Assembly (NCBI GenBank): GCA_964563165.1 | Contig: CAZLWA010000087.1 | Span: 1-9,009 of the forward strand | Direction of reading: 5' to 3' | DNA: 9,009 nucleotides | From: CAZLWA01 sp964563165 | GTDB lineage: Bacteria > CLD3 > SB21 | Part shown: in pieces, positions 6,242 through 9,009 of the stretch | Position numbering within the stretch: the first letter of the stretch is position 1 | How the letters are laid out: each line of letters begins with the position of its first letter | Translations under genes and position numbers: made by a program | The notes under the pieces: model-generated | What the model saw: only the letters and a program-made list of their open reading frames with translations | What the model was told of the DNA's origin: nothing | Databases searched by the model: none

Positions 6242-8908
6242 ATGTTAGGACAAACAATTTCACACTATAAAATTATCGACAAAATCGGCGAAGGCGGGAT
6301 GGGCGTGGTGTATAAAGCCCAGGATACCTCTCTGGATCGTTTTGTTGCGCTCAAATTCTTGCCGGAGCGATTATCCAATTCCGAGCAGGACCGCGCACGA
6401 TTTTTACAAGAAGCAAAAGCCGCGTCCGCTTTGAATCACCCCAATATCTGCACGATACACGGGATTGAAGAGCACGATAAGCAAATGTTTATCGTGATGG
6501 AGCTGGTGGAAGGACAAACGCTGAGAGATAAGAAAGGATCGATCAGTTTCAAGCAAGCCATCGATATTGGTATTCAATTAGCCGACGGACTGGCTGCGGC
6601 CCATGAAAAAGGAATAGTGCATCGTGACATCAAACCCGATAACATTATGATACGCAAAGACGGTATCGTGCAGATCATGGATTTCGGGCTGGCTAAGCTG
6701 CGTGGCGTATCCCGCTTGACCAAAGAAGGCAGTACGGTCGGAACCGCGGGCTACATGTCTCCGGAACAAGTGCAGGGACTGGATGCAGATCATCGTTCGG
6801 ATATATTTTCACTCGGTGTGTTGCTATATGAATTATTCACAGGACAACTCCCTTTTAAAGGATTACATGAGACGGCACTTGCGTACGAAATTGTGAATGT
6901 CGATTCTCTGCCGATGTCATCGGTGAAACCCGAGATAAATGCGGAACTGGACCGCATTGTACTGGAGTGCATGGAGAAAGACCCAAATGAAAGGACGCAG
7001 TCCGTCAAACAGATCGCTATTGACCTGAAACGATTCAAACGTGAATCCAGCCGATCAAGGGTCAGTATGGTCCGGCCGGCATACGAGTCTTCTGAGTCTG
7101 CACCAACTAAAAAATTGATCAATTGGGAAAGAATCGGTTGGGCCGTCGTCATCACTGTATGCGCAGTGGGATGGATACTGTCGATGCTGCGAAAGACCGG
7201 TGAAAATACAACTACCCGATTGAATATCTCGGCGATCAATTCGCCCGGTCAGGAAATTATTCGATCGGACGTCTCCAACCATGCGATCTCTCCGGATGGG
7301 CGCTTCCTGGTATATATCCTGTCAGAAGCGGGTACGTCACAATTGTACATCCGTTCGCTTAATAATTTTCAGGCGAATCCGATCAAAGGAACAGAGAACG
7401 GCAACTCACCATTCTTTTCGCCCGACGGACAATGGATCGGATTCACCGCGGACGGCAAATTAAAAAAAATACCGGCATCCGGAGGTACTGCAGAAACGAT
7501 CTGTGATGCACCGGCATTTCGAGGCGGTTCATGGGGGATTGACAATCGAATCTACTTTAGCCCCGCTTTCGCATCGAGTATCATGTCCGTTTCCGCTACG
7601 GGCGGTGACGTTCGGATATTTTCGATATTGGATTCAACACGGAAGGAGCGCACCCACCGGTGGCCCCAGGTGCTACCGGATGGCAAGTGGGTCCTCTACA
7701 CGATCGGAGATCAAAGTAATCCCAATTCGTATGTCGATGCATCCTTCGCATTCCAGTCTTTGGAAACAGGTGAGCGTCACATTCTGGATGTACACGGGGA
7801 GATGGCCCTGTATGTGGAGCCCGGATATCTTATCGTTGCGCGCAACGGCGCGCTACTTGCCGCGCCGTTCAGTCTTAAGGACTTTCGTGTCACGCAGCCG
7901 TTGGCTACCGTCATAAGCGAAGTAAGCGGCGATCCCGGAAGCGGCATCTCTTATTTCTCGATCTCCGGAAAGGGCCACCTTACCTACCTTTCCGGTTCTC
8001 AGACCAGAGAACTTGAATTGTTATGGGTATCGCGAGACGGGAAAGAGACGCCTGTTTCGTTGGCCAAACAGCCGTATGATACTCCGAGGGTATCACCCGA
8101 TGGAACCAAGTTAGCGCTAACGATCGGGCTGGTTGCGGGAAGCGATAATGATATTTGGATCTATGACCTGAGGACATCCGCTTTGAATAGGCTTACTTTT
8201 GAGAAAAAAATGTTTGATCCTGTTTGGAGTAAGGATGGAAAGAAACTTTACTACGCTTCTGCGGTCGAGGGAAAAGAGGGTATCATGGTTCAGGCCTCGG
8301 ATGGGAGTTCCGAAGGAAGCTCCGTTCTTTCCAGCAAATTGCCCCGATTCCCGATCTCTATTTCACCCAACGGAACACAGCTGCTCATTAATTTTTTGGG
8401 CGGCCCCACCGACGGCGATCTCTATAAACTGAATCTCAATGAAGATAAAGAATGTTCGCCGTTGCTAAATTCCGCGGCATACGAGTATGGCGGCTGCATA
8501 TCGCCGGACGGCCGGTATATAGCCTATGGGTCGAATGAGAGCGGCACATTGGAGGCGTTTGTGCGAACCTACCCGGACCTGAAAGGAAAATGGCAGGTCT
8601 CGGTCAAGGGCGGCCTGAGTCCCATTTGGTCTCCCGACGGCAAAGAGATATTCTTTGTCAGTACCGTTGGAAAAATGATGTCGGTTTCCGTCAAGACATT
8701 TCCGGCATTTTCTGCGGATCAACCACGGGAATTGTTTGACGTTTCCCAAATGTACTTTCCGAATAATCCGGTAACAAACTTCGATATTTCGCCTGATGGC
8801 AAGCGTTTTATCATGGTTCGTAACGCGCATATCGGTACGAATGTCACTTCATTTAACATGGTGCAGAACTGGATCGCAGAGCTGCAGCGCGAAATGCCAG
8901 GCAAATGA
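6242..8908 (+). CDS. Transmembrane serine/threonine protein kinase with C-terminal TolB/PD40 beta-propeller
   Basis: Paralogue of gene 1, 888 aa from the chosen ATG. Kinase about residues 9-268: GEGGMG (16-21), Lys38, Glu57, HRDIKPDN with Asp129, DFG 147-149 and SPEQ from 173; all catalytic residues are present. One transmembrane helix at about 298-316. The outer part has PD40-like blades with SPDG turns at 350-353, 393-396, 618-621 and 797-800, and ends in VQNWIAELQREMPGK. The start at 6242 rests on the conserved leader and a strong upstream GGGAGG; the frame is open upstream to TTG 6161, but that part lies in repeat sequence. Residues 1-41 are nearly identical to gene 2 (2 differences, against 8 to gene 1), while the rest of the kinase follows gene 1, so the gene looks mosaic. 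Its stop codon begins the second heptamer array. Likely an inner-membrane sensor kinase; signal and substrate unknown. Confidence 0.93.
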   Translation: MLGQTISHYKIIDKIGEGGMGVVYKAQDTSLDRFVALKFLPERLSNSEQDRARFLQEAKAASALNHPNICTIHGIEEHDKQMFIVMELVEGQTLRDKKGSISFKQAIDIGIQLADGLAAAHEKGIVHRDIKPDNIMIRKDGIVQIMDFGLAKLRGVSRLTKEGSTVGTAGYMSPEQVQGLDADHRSDIFSLGVLLYELFTGQLPFKGLHETALAYEIVNVDSLPMSSVKPEINAELDRIVLECMEKDPNERTQSVKQIAIDLKRFKRESSRSRVSMVRPAYESSESAPTKKLINWERIGWAVVITVCAVGWILSMLRKTGENTTTRLNISAINSPGQEIIRSDVSNHAISPDGRFLVYILSEAGTSQLYIRSLNNFQANPIKGTENGNSPFFSPDGQWIGFTADGKLKKIPASGGTAETICDAPAFRGGSWGIDNRIYFSPAFASSIMSVSATGGDVRIFSILDSTRKERTHRWPQVLPDGKWVLYTIGDQSNPNSYVDASFAFQSLETGERHILDVHGEMALYVEPGYLIVARNGALLAAPFSLKDFRVTQPLATVISEVSGDPGSGISYFSISGKGHLTYLSGSQTRELELLWVSRDGKETPVSLAKQPYDTPRVSPDGTKLALTIGLVAGSDNDIWIYDLRTSALNRLTFEKKMFDPVWSKDGKKLYYASAVEGKEGIMVQASDGSSEGSSVLSSKLPRFPISISPNGTQLLINFLGGPTDGDLYKLNLNEDKECSPLLNSAAYEYGGCISPDGRYIAYGSNESGTLEAFVRTYPDLKGKWQVSVKGGLSPIWSPDGKEIFFVSTVGKMMSVSVKTFPAFSADQPRELFDVSQMYFPNNPVTNFDISPDGKRFIMVRNAHIGTNVTSFNMVQNWIAELQREMPGK

Positions 8909-9009
8909 ATAATGAATAATGAATAATGAATAATGAATAATGAATAATGAATAATGAATAATGAATAATGAATAATGAATAATGAATAATGAATAATGAA
9001 TAATGAATA
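8904..9009 (+). repeat. Second heptanucleotide array, at least 15 x AATGAAT (continues beyond window)
   Basis: Fifteen identical units plus one base reach the end of the window. The array starts on the TGA of gene 3 (8906-8908), exactly as the first array starts on the stop of gene 1, and in the same orientation. Unlike the first array it contains only the A variant, which suggests more recent or separate expansion. Its full length cannot be seen. Confidence 0.96.

Larger units (their letters stand above)
6093..6248 (+). pseudogene. Truncated kinase 5' end, remnant B, fused to repeat sequence (51 codons)
   Basis: The ATG at 6093 overlaps the TGA of remnant A (ATGA). It encodes MIGHTIFHYKILEKLGEGGM, a clean kinase leader through most of the glycine loop. 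At 6153 the similarity stops abruptly, just where GVVYK should follow, at the left arm of an inverted repeat. The frame runs on without a stop through the repeat and the sequence after it and ends at TAG 6246-6248, overlapping the first 7 nt of gene 3 in another frame. The catalytic part is entirely missing, so it cannot be a kinase. It may be a relic of a recombination event or a small leader frame ahead of gene 3. Confidence 0.8.

Noticed and set aside
6790..7239. Minus-strand open frame of 149 codons within gene 3.
   Set aside because: It lies opposite conserved kinase and membrane-helix codons of gene 3 and has no independent support.

Overview
The window is a bacterial locus made almost entirely of three large membrane-bound serine/threonine protein kinase genes, all on the + strand (108-2780, 3118-5991, 6242-8908). 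Each starts with the same M-(I/L)-G-Q-T-I-S-H-Y leader and a complete Hanks-type kinase domain, followed by one transmembrane helix and a large, presumably extracytoplasmic, C-terminal module. Genes 1 and 3 end in a TolB/PD40-type beta-propeller. Gene 2 ends in a PEGA-like segment, a formylglycine-generating-enzyme-like (SUMF1) domain and an alpha/beta-hydrolase with an apparent Ser-Asp-His triad. Expanded kinase families of this type, with roughly balanced GC in the genes, are familiar from Acidobacteriota and from FCB/KSB1/Calditrichota-like genomes. I infer an uncultured member of such a group; the window has no taxonomic marker, so this is weak.

Layout. 1-107: leader region of gene 1 with two facing REP-like palindromes. 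108-2780: kinase/propeller gene 1. 2776-3076: 43 uninterrupted copies of a 7-bp unit (AATGART) that begin on the stop codon of gene 1. 3076-3115: five degenerate 8-bp units that run up to gene 2. 3118-5991: kinase/PEGA/SUMF1/hydrolase gene 2. 5992-6241: two successive truncated kinase 5' ends, one carrying a 30-bp double-hairpin insert and the other ending at an inverted-repeat element. 6242-8908: kinase/propeller gene 3. 8904-9009: a second heptamer array, again starting on the stop codon and running off the window.

Function. The likely common theme is transmembrane signalling: an outer sensor or ligand-binding domain (propeller, or SUMF1-like plus hydrolase) regulating an inner kinase. Substrates are unknown. 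The kinase families are known types. The unexplained parts lie between the genes: heptamer arrays anchored on kinase stop codons, a precisely delimited palindromic insertion in a kinase remnant, and the way both gaps are bridged by short overlapping reading frames that could pass ribosomes from one kinase to the next.
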